Shown one piece after another: positions 28,776 through 38,771 of a stretch of DNA of 64,000 bases; the stretch's first letter is position 1, and each line of letters begins with the position of its first letter. The position numbers and the translations under genes were made by a program. Origin of the DNA: Salinibius halmophilus (lineage in GTDB: Bacteria; Pseudomonadota; Gammaproteobacteria; Pseudomonadales; Natronospirillaceae); assembly GCF_003577475.1 (NCBI RefSeq), contig NZ_QPEP01000010.1, forward strand, positions 120,114 to 184,113, given 5' to 3'. The notes below the pieces were generated by a model that searched no databases, had not been told where the DNA came from, and saw nothing but the letters and a program-made list of their open reading frames with translations.

Positions 28776-29210
28776 TTAGTGCTCGGCACCGAGTAGCTCG
28801 AGGCAAAGCTTTAAATAGTCGGCCGAGGTCAGTAGGCCGACTAACTCACCTTCATCTAGCACAACCAGGCAGCCATGTTTGTTGTCACGCAAATACTGGC
28901 CAGCTTCAAGCAATGAATCGTCTGGGCCAAAGTCGACAAAATCAGCTTCGATGATTTCTCTTACCGTGCGTTTTTTTTCTTGATGGCTAAAATTATCCAA
29001 GCCAAACTTTTCGGTTAACAGGAGTACTTCTTTTAATAGCCCTCGCTGAGTAACAAGGCCGACAAACTCACCCGTGCTGGCTTCTAAAACAGGTACCCGG
29101 CGAATGCTGTACTGGCGCATTAGTTCGCGTGCTTCGGCTAAAGAAGTTTCGGTGGTACAGGTAATAAGGTCTTTTACCATCAGCTCTTTAACAAGCGTTT
29201 TGTTACTCAT
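28776..29210 (-). CDS. CBS-domain pair protein
   Basis: A 144-residue protein consisting of two CBS motifs, the adenine-nucleotide sensing fold. The first is VKELMVKDLITCTTETSLAEA with RRVPVLEASTGEFVGLVTQ; the second ends GCLVVLDEGELVGLLTSADYLK. No other domain is attached. Its stop codon abuts the convergent GH20 stop at 28775/28776. Binding of AMP, ATP or SAM is a family property only; nothing here tells which. Confidence 0.88.
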   Translation of the reverse strand: MSNKTLVKELMVKDLITCTTETSLAEARELMRQYSIRRVPVLEASTGEFVGLVTQRGLLKEVLLLTEKFGLDNFSHQEKKRTVREIIEADFVDFGPDDSLLEAGQYLRDNKHGCLVVLDEGELVGLLTSADYLKLCLELLGAEH

Positions 29211-29265
29211 TGAACCATCTCTTTTGTCTCTGGTTATTTGAAGTGTAGACGCTTTTTAATTAAGC

Positions 29266-29295
29266 AAAAAAAAGCACCTATTGAAGGTGCTTTTT
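29266..29295 (-). terminator. Rho-independent terminator after cysI-DUF934
   Basis: AAAGCACCT and AGGTGCTTT form a 9-bp stem with a 5-nt loop, followed on the minus strand by a run of T. It closes the leftward cysI operon, 20 nt after its last stop. Confidence 0.88.
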
Positions 29296-29314
29296 GAATC
29301 CAATTACCGGTGGC

Positions 29315-29797
29315 TTATGCACGACGACGGAAGAGTGGGTCTGGTCGCTCAACCGAAGTCTGATAAGCTTCGCTGAAGTAGTTCAGCGTCTTTACGGCAT
29401 TCTCTACTTTTTGATCATCACGCAGCTCGAACTGGTCGAAACCACAGCGGTGCATATACTGTAGCTGGTCAAGCAATACATCACCAATCGCACGGACTGG
29501 GCCGGCAAACTGGTAGCGTTCGCGTAATAAACGGGCAGTGGAGTAGCCACGGCCATCGGCAAACTTAGGAAACTCAATGGCCACCAATGCAAGCTTTTCA
29601 AGATCGGCAGCAATTTGCTCGGCAAACTCGTCTGACTTCAGCCAAACACCAATCGTGCGCCCGCTTAGTTGTTCGCGATTTGCTTGCCATTGTTCAACTG
29701 ATAATAGCAAGTTGCCTTCGCTTGGTAGTTCATTACCGTCAACGCGAACAAACTGTTCGTTGGTCAATTCGCCTAGATTATTGATCAGCGTCGGCAT
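29315..29797 (-). CDS. DUF934 family protein (sulfite reduction partner)
   Basis: A 160-residue protein of the DUF934 family, which in proteobacteria is almost always encoded next to a CysI-type reductase and is described as probably involved in sulfite reduction. Recognisable segments are GVWLKSDEFAEQIAADL, LVAIEFPKFADGRGYSTARLLRER and GEVLLDQLQY-like FGDVLLDQ (here AIGDVLLDQLQYMHRCGFDQFEL). ATG 29797 has AAGGAGG at good spacing and is chosen; the frame's extra 34 residues are hydrophobic noise. It overlaps cysI by 20 nt. Confidence 0.85.
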   Translation of the reverse strand: MPTLINNLGELTNEQFVRVDGNELPSEGNLLLSVEQWQANREQLSGRTIGVWLKSDEFAEQIAADLEKLALVAIEFPKFADGRGYSTARLLRERYQFAGPVRAIGDVLLDQLQYMHRCGFDQFELRDDQKVENAVKTLNYFSEAYQTSVERPDPLFRRRA

Positions 29798-31454
29798 ATG
29801 CAGCCTCCTTAAAAGGTTGCACGCCAATGCGGCGGACAACATCAATAAATAGTTCGCCCTCATGGCGTTGGGCAACAAATACGTTAAGCAGCTTTTCAAT
29901 CACATTAGGGATTTCTTCTGCTTCGAAGCTAGGGCCGATAATTTTGCCAATGCTTGGTTCATTGTTAACGCCACCCGACTCACCGCCAATGGTAACCTGG
30001 TAGAACTCACGGCCCTTTTTATCAACGCCTAGGATGCCAATGTTACCAACGTGGTGGTGACCACAGGCGTTCATGCAGCCTGAAATATTCAAGTCCAAAT
30101 CACCTAGGTCGTACAGGTAATCCATGTCATCAAACTTAGCTTGAATCGCTTCTGCAACTGGGATCGAGCGTGCATTAGCTAGGGCGCAGAAATCACCGCC
30201 TGGGCAGCAAATCATATCCGCAAGTGTGCCAACTGTTGGGGTTGCAAAACCATTGGCTTTGGCAGCCTCCCACAGCGCAGGCAAGTCTGATTTTTTCACA
30301 TCAGTCAGAATAATGTTTTGATAGTGGCTAACGCGCAACTCAGCAAAACTAAACTCTTCAGCAAGCTTGGCAGCAGCACGCATTTGTGCGCTGGTCGCAT
30401 CACCCGGTGCAACGCCTACCTTTTTCAGTGAGAGGGTAACCGCACAGTAGCCAGGTACGCGGTGGTCCATGGTGTTGCGTGTTACCCAGCGGTCAAAGCC
30501 TGCTTTTTCTTGGCGCAATGCTGTTACCGCTGCGGGTTCTTCATCTGCTAGTTGTTCGTAAGCAGGGTCAATAAAAAACTTCGAAACACGGTCTACTTCA
30601 TCTTGCGTCAGCGTGCCTGGGCCATCTTTTAAGTGCGCCCATTCTTCTGCTACTTTTTCAGCGAACGCTTCGGTACCCAAAGCTTTCACCAGAATCTTGA
30701 TGCGAGCCTTGTACTTGTTATCGCGACGACCGTTTAGGTTGTATACGCGCAGTACTGCATCCAAGTAGGTAAGCAGGTGCTGCCACGGCAAGAACTCGTT
30801 GACTAGGCTGCCAATAATTGGCGTGCGACCCATGCCACCACCAACGAATACTTTAAAGCCTAACTCGCCAGCATCATTTTTCACTAACTGCAAGCCAATA
30901 TCGTGCACGGCAATGGCTGCACGGTCTAGGTCGGTGCGTGAATTCACCGCAATTTTGAACTTGCGTGGTAAATAAGCAAATTCTGGGTGGAACGTAGACC
31001 ACTGACGAATAATTTCACACCACGGACGCGGATCAGCAACTTCGCCTTTAGCAATGCCAGCAAATTCATCTGTTGTAGTGTTGCGGATACAGTTACCAGA
31101 TGTTTGTATCGCATGCATCTGCACGGTTGCAAGCTCAGCTAGAATGTCAGGAACTTGCTCAAGTTCAGGCCAGTTGTACTGAACGTTTTGGCGCGTGCTG
31201 AAGTGCACATAGCCCTTATCGTAGTCGTCAGCAATGTCAGCAAGCTTATATAAGCGCTCACTGGTTAGCATGCCATAAGGCACTGCCACGCGTAACATTG
31301 GTGCGTGGCGCTGAACGTAAAGGCCATTTTGTAGGCGAATTGGCAAAAATTCCGCTTCTGGAATCTCGCCCGCTAAATAACGGTTGGTTTGATCGCGGTA
31401 TTGTTCTACGCGTTCATCAACGATTTTCTGATCTATTTCGTCGTACTGATACAT
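29778..31454 (-). CDS. cysI: Siroheme sulfite/nitrite reductase hemoprotein (CysI-type)
   Basis: A 558-residue siroheme- and [4Fe-4S]-dependent reductase of the sulfite/nitrite reductase family. The cluster ligands are visible as CCPGGDFC (Cys-x5-Cys) and SGCMNACGHHH (Cys-x3-Cys) in the last third. The N-terminal half has VAVPYGMLTSERLYKLADI and HFSTRQNVQYNWPEL. It is the single-gene form of assimilatory reductase that takes electrons from ferredoxin or an unlinked flavoprotein, as no cysJ is in the window. DUF934 follows and supports a sulfite role, but a nitrite role cannot be excluded. The start is the ATG at 31454. Confidence 0.9.
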   Translation of the reverse strand: MYQYDEIDQKIVDERVEQYRDQTNRYLAGEIPEAEFLPIRLQNGLYVQRHAPMLRVAVPYGMLTSERLYKLADIADDYDKGYVHFSTRQNVQYNWPELEQVPDILAELATVQMHAIQTSGNCIRNTTTDEFAGIAKGEVADPRPWCEIIRQWSTFHPEFAYLPRKFKIAVNSRTDLDRAAIAVHDIGLQLVKNDAGELGFKVFVGGGMGRTPIIGSLVNEFLPWQHLLTYLDAVLRVYNLNGRRDNKYKARIKILVKALGTEAFAEKVAEEWAHLKDGPGTLTQDEVDRVSKFFIDPAYEQLADEEPAAVTALRQEKAGFDRWVTRNTMDHRVPGYCAVTLSLKKVGVAPGDATSAQMRAAAKLAEEFSFAELRVSHYQNIILTDVKKSDLPALWEAAKANGFATPTVGTLADMICCPGGDFCALANARSIPVAEAIQAKFDDMDYLYDLGDLDLNISGCMNACGHHHVGNIGILGVDKKGREFYQVTIGGESGGVNNEPSIGKIIGPSFEAEEIPNVIEKLLNVFVAQRHEGELFIDVVRRIGVQPFKEAAYADADQ

Positions 31455-31919
31455 GAGCGACTCTGCTCCGGTGCTCTACACACAATTTACAAGTGGTGCG
31501 ACTATACAAGATCCCCCTTATTCCATAAATGACTTTTGCATCATAACTTAATGAATGCTGCGCATAAGAAAATTGAACGCATGGGTTAAATAAGAATGAT
31601 AATAGATACAGTTAAGGTTTGAGTAGTAAGCAAAATAAAGCGTAAAAAGCGATTAAATAGCTTAAATTTCGGTAATTGAATCGGGATTTGCCGTAAAGAA
31701 GCTTAGAACACAATAAAAATTCATCTGAAATCTGTTAGTATGCCTGCCCTTGTAGAGTAGATTGAGGCCAAACGGGCTTAGAAGTGCTATGTGGCGTTCC
31801 CGTTTGGTGTGACATTCAACAGTGTCGACACTGTGCTCGCAACGTATAGCGGATGACCTAGCACGTCGTTCCCTGTACGTCATTTTCGTCGGCCATTAAT
31901 TGAGCAGGTAGTTATATCC
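31455..31919 (+). promoter_or_regulatory. 465-nt divergent intergenic region with palindromes
   Basis: This region separates cysI (leftward) and the kamA-like gene (rightward). It holds a perfect 16-bp palindrome, ACAGTGTCGACACTGT, at 31819-31834, and a 9-bp stem CCAAACGGG / CCCGTTTGG at 31768-31776 and 31799-31807. Both lie in the last 160 nt before kamA, suggesting a protein operator and/or a structured leader. No known riboswitch was recognised and no clear gene is present. Confidence 0.6.
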
Positions 31920-33287
31920 ATGAATCAAGTTGTTTCGATGTCTGGACAAATCAGTGCCCTGAGTATCGACCCCAAGCCGTTCAAGGTATATACCCATAAT
32001 CAAATGGACAAAATTCCTCAGGTGGCAGAACTGCCTGAAGAAATGCGTTTTGAAATGAAGGTTGTGGCGAGTGTTTTGCCATTTCGTGTGAATCAATATG
32101 TGATTGATGAGTTAATCGATTGGCAAGACCCGCTGAACTGTCCGATTTTCCGCTTAATGTTTCCGCAAAAGGAAATGCTAGAAGCCGAAGATTTTGACAA
32201 AGTAGCCGAACTCGTTCGTGCTGGCGCATCGATGAAAGAGCTAAAGGTGGTGGTTAATGAAGTTCGTGAGAAACTTAACCCTCACCCAGCTGGCCAGAAA
32301 GAAATGAACGTACCGCAGGTAAATGGCGAGGCGATTGAGGGCCTGCAGCATAAGTACCGCGAAACCGTATTGTTCTTCCCAAGCCAAGGCCAAGTGTGTC
32401 ACAGCTATTGCACATTCTGTTTCCGCTGGGCGCAGTTTGTTGGTGACGCCGACCTTAGGTTTGCTGCCAAAGAAGCCAGCCAGTTCCACGACTATTTGCG
32501 TGAACACACCGAAGTGACAGACGTGCTGTTTACTGGTGGCGACCCTATGGTAATGAAGACGAAAAACCTTCGTGCCTACCTAGAAGCATTTATGACCGAT
32601 GAGTCATTGTCGCATGTGCAAACCATACGTATTGGCTCAAAAGCACTAACCTTCTGGCCTTATCGTTTTGTGACTGACCCAGATGCAGAAGACTTGCTTG
32701 AGTTGTTGCGTGAGCTTAGCCTAGCTGGCAAGCATGTTGCCTTCATGGCGCACTATAATCACCCAAAAGAGATGCAAACGCCGGTGGCAAAAGCCGCTAT
32801 TTCGGCCATTCGCTCAACGGGCGCGCAAATTCGCAGCCAAGGGCCACTTCTCAACCACATCAACCGAGATGCACAAGGTTGGGCAGATATGTGGCGCGAG
32901 CAAGTGCAGCTTGGCATCATTCCTTATTACATGTTTGTTGAGCGCGATACGGGTGCCCAGCATTACTTCGAAGTGCCTTTGGTAGAAGCCTGGAACATCT
33001 TCCGCGATGCCTATCAGCAGGTGTCTGGTGTGGCGCGTACCGTGCGTGGTCCGAGCATGAGTGCTGACCCAGGTAAGGTTGAGATTCAAGGCGTATGTGA
33101 AATTAATGGTGAGAAGGTTATCTCGCTGCGCTTTATTCAAGGCCGCAACCCAGACTGGGTGAACCGTCCTTTCTTCGCCAAATATGATGAAAAAGCGACC
33201 TGGTTGCACCATTTAGAGCCAGCCTTCGGTGAAGAGAAATGGTTCTGGACCGATGAGTTCGAAGCCATGAAAGCGGGTAAGATGTAA
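31920..33287 (+). CDS. KamA-like radical SAM protein (lysine 2,3-aminomutase family)
   Basis: A 455-residue radical SAM enzyme of the lysine 2,3-aminomutase-like family. The cluster-binding motif is CHSYCTFC (Cys-x3-Cys-x2-Cys) near residue 165, followed by DVLFTGGDPMVMK. The PLP-binding PGGGGK motif of true lysine 2,3-aminomutases is absent; the corresponding segment reads PSMSADPGKVEIQG near residue 385, where the lysine may still serve. The C-terminus is long and aromatic-rich (EKWFWTDEFEAM). It stands alone after a palindrome-rich leader. The substrate is unknown; an aminomutase reaction is not certain. Confidence 0.8.
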   Translation: MNQVVSMSGQISALSIDPKPFKVYTHNQMDKIPQVAELPEEMRFEMKVVASVLPFRVNQYVIDELIDWQDPLNCPIFRLMFPQKEMLEAEDFDKVAELVRAGASMKELKVVVNEVREKLNPHPAGQKEMNVPQVNGEAIEGLQHKYRETVLFFPSQGQVCHSYCTFCFRWAQFVGDADLRFAAKEASQFHDYLREHTEVTDVLFTGGDPMVMKTKNLRAYLEAFMTDESLSHVQTIRIGSKALTFWPYRFVTDPDAEDLLELLRELSLAGKHVAFMAHYNHPKEMQTPVAKAAISAIRSTGAQIRSQGPLLNHINRDAQGWADMWREQVQLGIIPYYMFVERDTGAQHYFEVPLVEAWNIFRDAYQQVSGVARTVRGPSMSADPGKVEIQGVCEINGEKVISLRFIQGRNPDWVNRPFFAKYDEKATWLHHLEPAFGEEKWFWTDEFEAMKAGKM

Positions 33288-33428
33288 GTTTTACGAACCG
33301 AAGGTTCGGGAAACATTGATCGATGGTGATACATGGTTCAATAAAATCTTAAACCCTCGGCTAGACTCCCGCATGCGCGAGAGTGACCGGTAGGTTTTAC
33401 GAACCGAAGGTTCGGGAAACAATGATCG
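33288..33428. repeat. Direct-repeat pair with internal hairpins after kamA-like gene
   Basis: Two near-identical 35-bp units, GTTTTACGAACCGAAGGTTC onward, lie at 33288-33322 and 33394-33428, 106 bp apart. Each contains the hairpin CGAACC-GAA-GGTTCG. Between them, at 33361-33390, is CTAGACTCCCGC...GAGAGTGAC, a second dispersed palindrome also seen at 39644-39676. The first unit may double as the kamA terminator. Confidence 0.75.
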
Positions 33429-33478
33429 GTATTACTAGGTGTTGCCCGGTGCAACTACAAGCGCCGGGCGACTTACAG

Positions 33479-33625
33479 CTATTTCGGTGTACACATTCGA
33501 CAGCCCTTTTCATCGGGCTGGCTGCCTTCTATGTAGCGAACCTTCCTGCTTGGCGAGTGGCGATCGGCAGACACCTGAAACATCCGTCCTGCTCGCACAT
33601 CTTTTTTTTCTGTTTTGTCTGACAT
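33479..33625 (-). CDS. Small CxxC-tail protein, 48 aa
   Basis: A 48-residue reading frame on the minus strand with GGAG at 8-nt spacing before its ATG at 33625. It is highly charged and ends with a GCRMCTPK motif (Cys-x2-Cys). I do not recognise the family. The larger frame that contains it runs to 33889 against the lipase-like gene and is not credible. It may be a real small protein or a chance frame; the Shine-Dalgarno favours the former. Confidence 0.5.
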   Translation of the reverse strand: MSDKTEKKDVRAGRMFQVSADRHSPSRKVRYIEGSQPDEKGCRMCTPK

Positions 33626-33695
33626 AATCAAACTCCAATTCAGCTTCTGCTTGCTAATATAGTGGGCACCAAAGTGATTCGCGAGCAAAAGATTG

Positions 33696-34322
33696 ATGCA
33701 ATTTAGGGATAATATAATGGCGCTACTGCTAATCGCTGCACCAGTGAGTGCCCAGCAAGTGGTGTTAGTGCATGGCATTGATGATGACGCCAGCAAGTTT
33801 GATTGGTTTATTGAGCAGTTATCCGACGATTGGCAAGTGACCGCGGCCAATATTAGCCCTAGTGATGGGTCAATAGATTTTGAAACCATGGCTCAACAAT
33901 TGGATGAGCAGTTGCCGGACGGTGAGTTTCATCTACTAGGATTTAGCATGGGTGGCATTATTACCCGCTCATGGCTGCAGACCAATGAATCGCAATGGGG
34001 CAGGGTGCTCAGTTACACCTCTTTATCGGCGCCAAATTTTGGTACCACTTGGGCTGACGTGTGTGATGAGAAGGTTGGCTGTCGGCAAATGCGCCGCGAC
34101 AGCGAGTGGCTAGGCAAGCTAAATAGTGATATCAAGTTCCCAGAGCACATCCCAACGCTCACGATTCATACGCCTTTGGACGTTGTGATTATTCCACCCG
34201 ACAGCACCGAATTGCCAGGAGCGATAAACGAAACCATGTGGGTGTCTATGCACCCGATGATGGTGCGCAACCGCGACGTATTAGAGCGCGTTGTCCAGCA
34301 TTGGCAATCCGCTACCAATTAA
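33696..34322 (+). CDS. Secreted alpha/beta hydrolase (lipase-like)
   Basis: About 208 residues of the α/β-hydrolase fold, closest in feel to triacylglycerol lipases. The oxyanion segment is VVLVHGIDDDASKF, the nucleophile elbow GFSMGG near residue 87, and an acidic residue with a late His (VSMHPMM) complete the triad. The N-terminus MQFRDNIMALLLIAAPVSAQQ reads as a short signal peptide with cleavage after SA, so export is likely. The ATG at 33696 keeps the charged start; 33717 is the alternative. It overlaps the PagL-type gene tail-to-tail by 11 bp. Confidence 0.75.
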   Translation: MQFRDNIMALLLIAAPVSAQQVVLVHGIDDDASKFDWFIEQLSDDWQVTAANISPSDGSIDFETMAQQLDEQLPDGEFHLLGFSMGGIITRSWLQTNESQWGRVLSYTSLSAPNFGTTWADVCDEKVGCRQMRRDSEWLGKLNSDIKFPEHIPTLTIHTPLDVVIIPPDSTELPGAINETMWVSMHPMMVRNRDVLERVVQHWQSATN

Positions 34323-34788
34323 CTCGATAATGCACCGACAAGGTTTCTGTACCAGGGTTGGGCTCAGCAAGGCTAGCATTCGATAAATGGTGAAAAGCAA
34401 GCCCTATTTTGGTTTGGTCGCTGAATCGGTAGCCAACTTCAATACCAGAGCGGAACTGCAACCAATACCCTAAGTCGGTGTCGTTTTGGTTGCCGAAAAA
34501 ATAAAGACCAGGAGCAAAGTTTAGTTCTAGGTAGGGCGTGCTGGCTCTTTGAAACACCGTTGAGCGGCGTAAAATGCCGGCAAATACATAGTGAGACGCA
34601 TAGCGACTGCGCAATATACCTATTTGTGGGCGAAAATTTGCCGCAGTGAGAGACTGAGGTAGTTCAACTGTAACGCCATATTGAGAATCCTGATTATTGC
34701 GCGCCACATCATAACTACCAAGAAAAACGCCTGTATTAGTGGCGCTACAGAGCGCGGGCAATAGCAAAAGTAACACAGCTCTAAGCAT
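34312..34788 (-). CDS. Lipid A 3-O-deacylase (PagL-type acyloxyacyl hydrolase)
   Basis: A 158-residue outer-membrane β-barrel with a short signal peptide (MLRAVLLLLLPALCSA). The catalytic segment is FHHLSNASLAEPNPGTETLS near residue 132, matching the H-x-S...N-x-G-x-E pattern of PagL, which removes the 3-position acyl chain of lipid A. The C-terminus ends in an aromatic residue (YRVNW), as outer-membrane barrels do. Its target lipid A in this organism is inferred from the family. It is convergent with the lipase-like gene. Confidence 0.8.
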   Translation of the reverse strand: MLRAVLLLLLPALCSATNTGVFLGSYDVARNNQDSQYGVTVELPQSLTAANFRPQIGILRSRYASHYVFAGILRRSTVFQRASTPYLELNFAPGLYFFGNQNDTDLGYWLQFRSGIEVGYRFSDQTKIGLAFHHLSNASLAEPNPGTETLSVHYRVNW

Positions 34789-34957
34789 ATGAACCTCGCA
34801 AAAGCATGGTTTTTCTTTAGTAAAGAAGTCGCAAGAGTAAAGCGGGTGTCTCTTTGCTTTGATTTGTAATGCTAGGGAACAAGTTAAGACGTCAAAATTA
34901 AGTCTTGTGTGAGTTGGGCGTTACTATTCGTTAATAAGAAGGTAGGCAAATACAGTA

Positions 34958-34983
34958 AAAAGGCGACCCTTGGGTCGCCTTTT
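34958..34983 (-). terminator. Bidirectional hairpin terminator after metH
   Basis: AAAAGGCGACCC and GGGTCGCCTTTT form a 12-bp stem with a TT loop, 5 nt after the metH stop. T-runs on both strands allow termination from either side, but only metH reads towards it. Confidence 0.9.
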
Positions 34984-34987
34984 CAGT

Positions 34988-37900
34988 TTATTCGTCATCC
35001 ATTACAGACGACAACCAGCGCGCCATTTTTTCGACTGGCATGCCCTTGCGGGCAGCGATATCCTCTAGCTGGTCGGACTTGATTTTGCTAATGCCGAAGT
35101 ATTTTGCCTCTGGGTGACTGTAATACCAGCCTGAAACAGAGGACGCCGGCCACATGGCGAAGCTATCAGTTAGCGTAACGCCGGTATGCTCCGGGGCATT
35201 TAAAATACTGAATAGCGTTTCTTTTTCAGTATGATCCGGGCAAGCAGGGTACCCTGGCGCTGGGCGAATGCCTTTGTAGGCTTCTTTAATCAGCGCATCA
35301 TTGTCTAAGTCTTCATCGGCGGCGTAGCCCCAATGCTCTTTACGCACTCGCTCGTGCATATACTCGGCAAACGCTTCGGCAAAACGGTCGGCTAATGCCT
35401 TGACCATAATGCTATCGTAGTCATTATTTTCTGCTTCTAATTTGCGTGCATACTCATCGGCTTCAATGCCCGCCGTGACCACAAAACCACCAACATAGTC
35501 ATCGTTATTTGGTGATACAAAATCAGCCAACGAATAATTTGGTTTGTCTGAACGGTCGGCTTGCATACGCAAGTGATGCTGCATGGCAAGCTTGTCGCTG
35601 CGCGTTGCATCGGTGAATAGTTGCACGTCGTCAGCGCCAACGCGATTCGCTGGCCATAAGCCAATGACCGCGCGTGGTTTAATGATGTCGTTCGACAACA
35701 GGTGCGCCAACATTTGCTCGGCATCAGCGAATAGCTTTTTCGCCTCTTCTCCAATGATCTTGTCATCAAAAATCTTTGGATACTTACCAGCTAACTCCCA
35801 AGTAAAGAAGAACGGTGTCCAGTCGAAATAAGGCACCAAGTCGGCAGGTTTTACATCGTCAATCACCTTGATGCCGGTCCACGCTGGTTTTGGTGGCGTG
35901 TAGTTGTCCCAATCCAGTTTCGCGCCACGCTCGATGGCATCCGCATAAGACAACATAGGAGTTTTAGCGCGCTTGGCTCGACGTTCACGCACGGTCACGT
36001 ATTCGGCTTTAGTCTTTTCAACAAAGTCCGCTTTTTTATCCGACAATAAGTTTTGCGCCACGCCCACCGCTCGCGAGGCGTCGGTTACATAGATCGCACA
36101 GTCGTTTTTGTAAACTGGCTCAATCTTAACGGCCGTGTGCGCCTTGGACGTGGTCGCGCCACCAATTAATAGTGGAATGTGGAAGTCTTGGCGCTGCATT
36201 TCTTGCGCAAGGTGTACCATTTCATCGAGTGATGGCGTGATCAAACCAGACAAGCCTATGATATCAACGTTCTCTTCGCGCGCCGTTTTGAGAATCTTCT
36301 CCGGCGGCACCATGACACCCATGTCGATTACTTCGAAGTTGTTACATTGCAGCACCACGCCAACGATGTTTTTGCCGATGTCATGAACATCGCCCTTCAC
36401 CGTAGCCATGAGGATTTTACCCTTAGCTTCTGCCGGGCCATCCCCTTTCTCTTCCTCGATAAACGGAATAAGGTGGGCAACCGCTTGTTTCATTACACGC
36501 GCCGATTTTACCACCTGAGGCAGGAACATTTTGCCTGAGCCAAATAAGTCACCAACCACGTTCATGCCATCCATTAATGGGCCTTCAATCACGTGCAGCG
36601 GGCGCTCGGCCTGCTGTCGGGCTTCTTCGGTGTCTTCAATAATAAACTTGGTAATGCCTTTAACCAGCGCATGCTCGATACGTTTATTAACCGGTAGCTC
36701 ACGCCAAGCTTCGGTTTCGGCTTCTTTAACGCTGCCATCACCGCGGTAATTGTCGGCTACTTCCAATAGGCGATCTGTGGCATCGTTGCGGCGGTTTAAT
36801 ACCACGTCTTCAACGAGTTCGCGCAACTCATTCGGGATGTCATCGTAAATCTCCAGCTGGGCTGGGTTAACGATACCCATGTTCATGCCAACCTTGGTGG
36901 CGTGGTATAAGAACACAGAGTGAATGGCTTCCCGTACTGGATTGTTACCACGGAACGAGAACGATACATTCGATACACCGCCTGATACCGACGCATAGGG
37001 TAGGTTCTTGCGAATCCACTCGGTGGCGTTGATAAAGTCGATGCCGTAGTTGTTGTGCTCTTCAATACCGGTGGCAACAGCGAAGATGTTAGGGTCGAAA
37101 ATAATATCTTCTGGTGGGAAGCCAATGCCAACTAGGGTGTCATACGAGCGCTTACAGATTTCAATCTTGCGTGCTTCGGTATCGGCCTGACCTACTTCAT
37201 CGAAGGCCATTACCACTACCGCAGCACCAAAGCGCATGCACGAACGGGCTTGTTCGATAAACTTCTCTTCGCCTTCTTTTAGCGAGATTGAGTTCACGAT
37301 GCATTTGCCTTGCACACACTTAAGACCCGCTTCAATCACGTCCCACTTCGATGAGTCGATCATGATGGGTACACGCGAGATATCGGGTTCAGAAGCAATT
37401 AGGTTCAAAAAGCGTACCATGGCCGCTTTTGAATCCAACATGCCTTCGTCCATGTTGATATCAATGACCTGAGCACCGTTTTCTACCTGGTCGCGCGCAA
37501 CCGACAAGGCTTCATCGTAATCTTCTTCTTTAATTAGGCGCTTAAACCGCGCCGAACCCGTAACGTTGGTTCGCTCGCCGACGTTGACAAAGCGTACTTC
37601 ATCGGTCAGCACCATAGGCTCTAAGCCCGAGAGGCGCATGCGTGGTTCAATTTCAGGAATTTGACGTGGCATAAGATCGCGCACACGATCGGCAAACGCG
37701 GCAATGTGTTGCGGCGTAGAGCCGCAGCAGCCACCCAAAATATTAATTAAACCCGCTTCGGCAAACTCCACCACAATGTCTGCCATTTCATTTGGTGTTT
37801 GGTCGTATTCACCAAACTCATTAGGCAGGCCAGCGTTTGGGTGAGCGGATACATAACAATCAGCAATGCGTGACAAGGTTTCAACATAAGGGCGCAATTC

Positions 37901-38662
37901 ATCGGCACCTAAAGCACAGTTCAAACCAATCGACAGAGGGCGAGCGTGGCGCAGTGAGTAGAAGAATGCTTCTGTTGTTTGCCCAGACAGAGTACGACCT
38001 GAGGCATCGGTGATGGTGCCGGAAATCATAATCGGCAGTTCAATACCAACTTCTTGGAATACATCTTGAACCGCTGCCACCGCCGCTTTGGCGTTAAGTG
38101 TGTCGAAAATCGTCTCGATTAGAATGAGATCTGAGCCGCCTTCGATGAGTGCACGTGTTGAGTTGCGGTAGTCTTCGACAAGGGTGTCGAAGTCAACATT
38201 GCGATAGCCTGGATCGTTAACGTCTGGCGAAATAGACGCCGTGCGCGAAGTTGGCCCAAGCACACCCGTCACATAACGTTGCAGGCCTGTCTCTTCGGTG
38301 ACTTCATCAGCGGCTTGGCGGGCTAGGCGAGCACCTTCTAGGTTTAACTCATACGCCAAGTCTTGCATGTCGTAATCGGCTTGTGACAGCTTGGTAGAGT
38401 TAAAAGTGTTGGTTTCAATGATCTCAGCACCGCCATACATGTAGTCTTTGTGAATACGTTTAATGGCTTCAGGCTGAGAGAGAATGAGCAGGTCGTTGTT
38501 GCCTTTTACATCGGTATGCCAATCGGCAAAGCGCTCACCGCGGTACTGCTCCTCGGTAAATTTTTCCTGCTGGATCATGGTGCCCATGCCACCGTCGAGC
38601 ACAACAATGCGCTCTTTTAGGGTTTCTTTTAGTAGGGCAATTCGCTTTGATACTTCTGTCAT
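34988..38662 (-). CDS. metH: Cobalamin-dependent methionine synthase (MetH)
   Basis: A 1,224-residue enzyme that moves a methyl group from methyltetrahydrofolate to homocysteine through cobalamin. The modules in order are homocysteine-binding ([12 protein letters not shown] at the start, zinc cysteines in the [10 protein letters not shown] segment near residue 320), pterin-binding (MLRFxx-like [12 protein letters not shown]), the B12 domain with [16 protein letters not shown] (residue His in DVHDIG ligates cobalt), and the C-terminal activation domain ([15 protein letters not shown]). Length and order match MetH. A strong palindrome lies upstream in the gap shared with the TSUP gene. It is the only methionine-cycle gene here. 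Confidence 0.97.
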   Translation of the reverse strand: MTEVSKRIALLKETLKERIVVLDGGMGTMIQQEKFTEEQYRGERFADWHTDVKGNNDLLILSQPEAIKRIHKDYMYGGAEIIETNTFNSTKLSQADYDMQDLAYELNLEGARLARQAADEVTEETGLQRYVTGVLGPTSRTASISPDVNDPGYRNVDFDTLVEDYRNSTRALIEGGSDLILIETIFDTLNAKAAVAAVQDVFQEVGIELPIMISGTITDASGRTLSGQTTEAFFYSLRHARPLSIGLNCALGADELRPYVETLSRIADCYVSAHPNAGLPNEFGEYDQTPNEMADIVVEFAEAGLINILGGCCGSTPQHIAAFADRVRDLMPRQIPEIEPRMRLSGLEPMVLTDEVRFVNVGERTNVTGSARFKRLIKEEDYDEALSVARDQVENGAQVIDINMDEGMLDSKAAMVRFLNLIASEPDISRVPIMIDSSKWDVIEAGLKCVQGKCIVNSISLKEGEEKFIEQARSCMRFGAAVVVMAFDEVGQADTEARKIEICKRSYDTLVGIGFPPEDIIFDPNIFAVATGIEEHNNYGIDFINATEWIRKNLPYASVSGGVSNVSFSFRGNNPVREAIHSVFLYHATKVGMNMGIVNPAQLEIYDDIPNELRELVEDVVLNRRNDATDRLLEVADNYRGDGSVKEAETEAWRELPVNKRIEHALVKGITKFIIEDTEEARQQAERPLHVIEGPLMDGMNVVGDLFGSGKMFLPQVVKSARVMKQAVAHLIPFIEEEKGDGPAEAKGKILMATVKGDVHDIGKNIVGVVLQCNNFEVIDMGVMVPPEKILKTAREENVDIIGLSGLITPSLDEMVHLAQEMQRQDFHIPLLIGGATTSKAHTAVKIEPVYKNDCAIYVTDASRAVGVAQNLLSDKKADFVEKTKAEYVTVRERRAKRAKTPMLSYADAIERGAKLDWDNYTPPKPAWTGIKVIDDVKPADLVPYFDWTPFFFTWELAGKYPKIFDDKIIGEEAKKLFADAEQMLAHLLSNDIIKPRAVIGLWPANRVGADDVQLFTDATRSDKLAMQHHLRMQADRSDKPNYSLADFVSPNNDDYVGGFVVTAGIEADEYARKLEAENNDYDSIMVKALADRFAEAFAEYMHERVRKEHWGYAADEDLDNDALIKEAYKGIRPAPGYPACPDHTEKETLFSILNAPEHTGVTLTDSFAMWPASSVSGWYYSHPEAKYFGISKIKSDQLEDIAARKGMPVEKMARWLSSVMDDE

Positions 38663-38771
38663 AACTGACTCTGCTCTTTATATTTCTTTCGGGTCGGTGC
38701 TCTGTTTGTGGCGCCGCCGTAGATCAAACCTGACAGGTCATCAGGTCATCGTATTCTTGCTGGTTCGCGAT

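Noticed and set aside
31592..31612. Fur-like AATGATAAT stretch upstream of cysI
   Set aside because: Only one half of the 19-bp Fur box is present, in an AT-rich region, and nothing downstream is an iron gene.
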